A stretch of 64,000 nucleotides of DNA from Iamia sp035765045 (lineage in GTDB: Bacteria; Actinomycetota; Acidimicrobiia; Acidimicrobiales; Iamiaceae), in assembly GCA_035765045.1 (NCBI GenBank), contig DASTYI010000067.1, forward strand, positions 23,414-87,413, given 5' to 3'. Position 1 is the first letter of the stretch. Each line of letters begins with the position of its first letter. Below, piece by piece: positions 62,552-64,000 of the stretch. A program made the position numbers and the translations under genes. The notes beneath the pieces were generated by a model. The model had not been told where the DNA came from, did no database searches, and was given only the letters and a program-made list of their open reading frames with translations.

Positions 62552-63295
62552 TCAGCGGTGCTCGGGGTTCTCGTGCTCCGGGCCGAAGCCGGACCGCTCG
62601 CCCTCGTCCCACGCCGTCCGCTGGTTGCCGTGGGCGGGGAGCCCGCCGGCGTCCCTCAACATGCGGGCCAGGTGCAGCAGGTTCCACGTCATGAACGTGG
62701 TGTTCCGGTTGGTGAAGTCGTTCTCGGGCCCGCCCGAGCCCTCGTCGAGGTACGACGGCCCCGGGCCGGCCTCGCCGATCCACCCGGCGTCGGCCTGCGG
62801 CGGGATGGTGTAGCCGATGTGCTGGAGCGAGTAGAGGACGTTCATGCCGACGTGCTTGATGCCGTCCTCGTTGCCGGTGACGAGGCAGCCGCCGACCCGG
62901 CCGTAGTAGGCCCACTGGCCCTTGGCGTTGAGGTCCGAGCTGCTGGCGTAGAGCCGCTCGACGACCTTGGTGCACACCGACGACTTGTCGCCCAGCCAGA
63001 TCGGCGTGCACAGGACGAGGATGTCGGCGGCCATGACCTTGGCCTGGATGTCGGGCCAGTCGTCGCGCTCCCAGCCGTGCTCGGTCATGTCGGGGTAGAC
63101 GCCGGGCGGCACCTCGTGGTCGATCACCCGGATCAGCTCGACGGCGACCCCGGCGCCGCGCATGATCTCGATCGAGCGGGCGGCCAGGCCCTCGGTGTGG
63201 GACCGCTCGGGCGAGCGCTTGAGCGTGCACGACAGGTACAGCGCCGTCAGGTCGCCCAGGTCCGGGGCGGGCTCGATGGTGGGGGCTCCGGTCAT
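62552..63295 (-). CDS. Flavodoxin-like NAD(P)H-dependent oxidoreductase
   Basis: A 247-residue flavodoxin-fold protein of the NADPH-dependent FMN reductase type: LYLSCTLKRSPERSHTEGLAARSIEIM binds the FMN phosphate, DILVLCTPIWLGDKSSVCTKVVERL and GGCLVTGNEDGIKHV form the isoalloxazine site. It could supply reduced flavin to LLM monooxygenases, though it lies far from the catabolic cluster. TAGCGT ends 6 bases before the ATG. Confidence 0.87.
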   Translation of the reverse strand: MTGAPTIEPAPDLGDLTALYLSCTLKRSPERSHTEGLAARSIEIMRGAGVAVELIRVIDHEVPPGVYPDMTEHGWERDDWPDIQAKVMAADILVLCTPIWLGDKSSVCTKVVERLYASSSDLNAKGQWAYYGRVGGCLVTGNEDGIKHVGMNVLYSLQHIGYTIPPQADAGWIGEAGPGPSYLDEGSGGPENDFTNRNTTFMTWNLLHLARMLRDAGGLPAHGNQRTAWDEGERSGFGPEHENPEHR

Positions 63296-63301
63296 GGGGT
63301 G

Positions 63302-63307
63302 ACGCTA
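63302..63307 (-). promoter_or_regulatory. -10 box of the flavodoxin-like gene
   Basis: TAGCGT on the - strand, 6 bases before the ATG at 63295; leaderless geometry. Confidence 0.45.
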
Positions 63308-63365
63308 CGCCTGGGCCGGCCCTCGATGCGGAGACGGGCGCAGCGCCGGTCCGGGTCGGTGGCGG

Positions 63366-64000
63366 TCACGGAGCCCCGGCCAGGGTGCCCAGGCGCTTCT
63401 CGGTGGGGGCGAGGGCGCGGTGCTCGGATGGGCTGATGCCCCGCACCCGGGAGAAGGCGGCGCTGAGGGCGAAGCCGGTGCCGTAGCCGACCTGGTGGGC
63501 CACGCCGGCCACGGTGGCGCCGGGCTCGCGGAGCAGGTCGGCGGCGAGGGCGAGGCGCCACTCGGTCAGGTAGGCCATCGGGGTCTCGCCGACCTCGTCG
63601 GCGAAGCGGCGGGCGAGGGTGGCCCGCGAGACGCCGACCTCGCGGGCCAGCGTGGCCACGGTCCACGGGGCGGCCGGGTCCTGGTGGAGGAGCCGGAGGG
63701 CGTGGCCGACGACCGGGTCGTCGTGGGCCCGGTACCAGGCGGGGGCGTCGGCCTCGGGCCCGGCGAACCAGGCCCGCACGGTGGTGACGAGGAGGAGGTC
63801 GAGCAGCCGGTCGAGCACCGCCTCCTGGCCCGGCTCGTCGCGGACGATCTCCCCGGCGAGCAGGTCGACCAGCGGGCGGGTGGCGGCCCCGGCGCGGACG
63901 ACGGCGAGGGTGGGGAGGGCGTCGAGCAGCCGCCGGCTGACCTCGCCGGCCCGCTCGTAGGTGCCGACGATCATGGCCACCCCGTCCTCACCGGCCCCGG
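63366..64000 (-). CDS. AraC-family regulator, 5' end outside the window
   Basis: At least 211 residues of an AraC-type regulator. The C-terminal DNA-binding part has two helix-turn-helices: WTVATLAREVGVSRATLARRFADEVGETPMAYL and VAHQVGYGTGFALSAAFSRVRGISPSEHR. The upstream part (IVGTYERAGEVSRRLLDALPTLAVVRA) is the end of a cupin_6 ligand domain. The frame stays open to position 64000, so the true start is beyond the edge; a GTG at 63980 is probably internal. Located after the flavodoxin-like gene start region on the same strand. Confidence 0.88.
   Translation of the reverse strand, partial: GAGEDGVAMIVGTYERAGEVSRRLLDALPTLAVVRAGAATRPLVDLLAGEIVRDEPGQEAVLDRLLDLLLVTTVRAWFAGPEADAPAWYRAHDDPVVGHALRLLHQDPAAPWTVATLAREVGVSRATLARRFADEVGETPMAYLTEWRLALAADLLREPGATVAGVAHQVGYGTGFALSAAFSRVRGISPSEHRALAPTEKRLGTLAGAP

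Overview
This 64 kb window is very GC-rich chromosomal DNA from an actinobacterium. Its features point to the class Acidimicrobiia or a close relative: many luciferase-like (LLM) oxidoreductases, a secreted DUF4214 protein, a fused glycyl-tRNA synthetase, and widespread start codons placed 6-8 bases after a TAnnnT -10 box (leaderless mRNAs). The assignment is inferred from content, not from a database search. I saw no insertion sequence, prophage or CRISPR array.

Region 1 (1-33 kb) is a catabolic supercluster, nearly all on the + strand, with genes that mostly overlap by 4 bases. Segment 1a (1-16.2 kb) holds two copies of a cassette made of an MmgE/PrpD protein and two LLM oxidoreductases. 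Around and between them are an amidohydrolase, an SDR, a LivK-type lipoprotein, a three-domain LivH-LivM-LivF fusion, LivG, a cyclase, a cupin and an unrecognised cysteine-containing protein. Segment 1b (16.2-18.3 kb, - strand) encodes a cytochrome P450 and a beta-hydroxyacid-dehydrogenase-like enzyme. Segment 1c (18.3-27.5 kb) has a GntR/FCD regulator and a CoA module: three crotonase-fold proteins, a CaiB-type CoA transferase, a thiolase, an SDR, an acyl-CoA synthetase and a second amidohydrolase. Segment 1d (27.6-33.1 kb) has a paralogous GntR regulator, a class II aldolase, an Apd1/Suc-Fer-like [2Fe-2S] protein and a complete taurine/nitrate/riboflavin-type ABC importer. Together this looks like import, oxygenation, CoA activation, ring opening and thiolysis of one cyclic or branched compound; the substrate cannot be read from the sequence.

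Region 2 (33.1-36 kb) contains tRNA-Ala(UGC), a VapBC45-like toxin-antitoxin pair of lower GC content, and a secreted FN3-DUF4214 protein.

Region 3 (36-63 kb) is a mosaic of short transcription units. It includes three RibD-C/DHFR-like proteins, SRPBCC proteins, a DapA-family lyase, an Old Yellow Enzyme, a DGPF/YCII protein with its ECF42-type sigma factor, a serine hydrolase, a GNAT, a PHP phosphoesterase, a VOC protein, glyQS, a DUF2236 protein, an acyl-ACP-thioesterase-like protein, a PhyH dioxygenase, a YbaK deacylase, an HD hydrolase, an HxlR regulator, a zinc alcohol dehydrogenase, an APH-like kinase, a Tat-exported amidohydrolase, a DinB protein, metG, two further LLM enzymes, a flavodoxin-like reductase and a truncated AraC regulator. 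Two promoters here share the TGTCGA-N17-CGACGTC pattern expected for ECF42 sigma factors, and three others share a GTTC/GAAC dyad over the -35 region.
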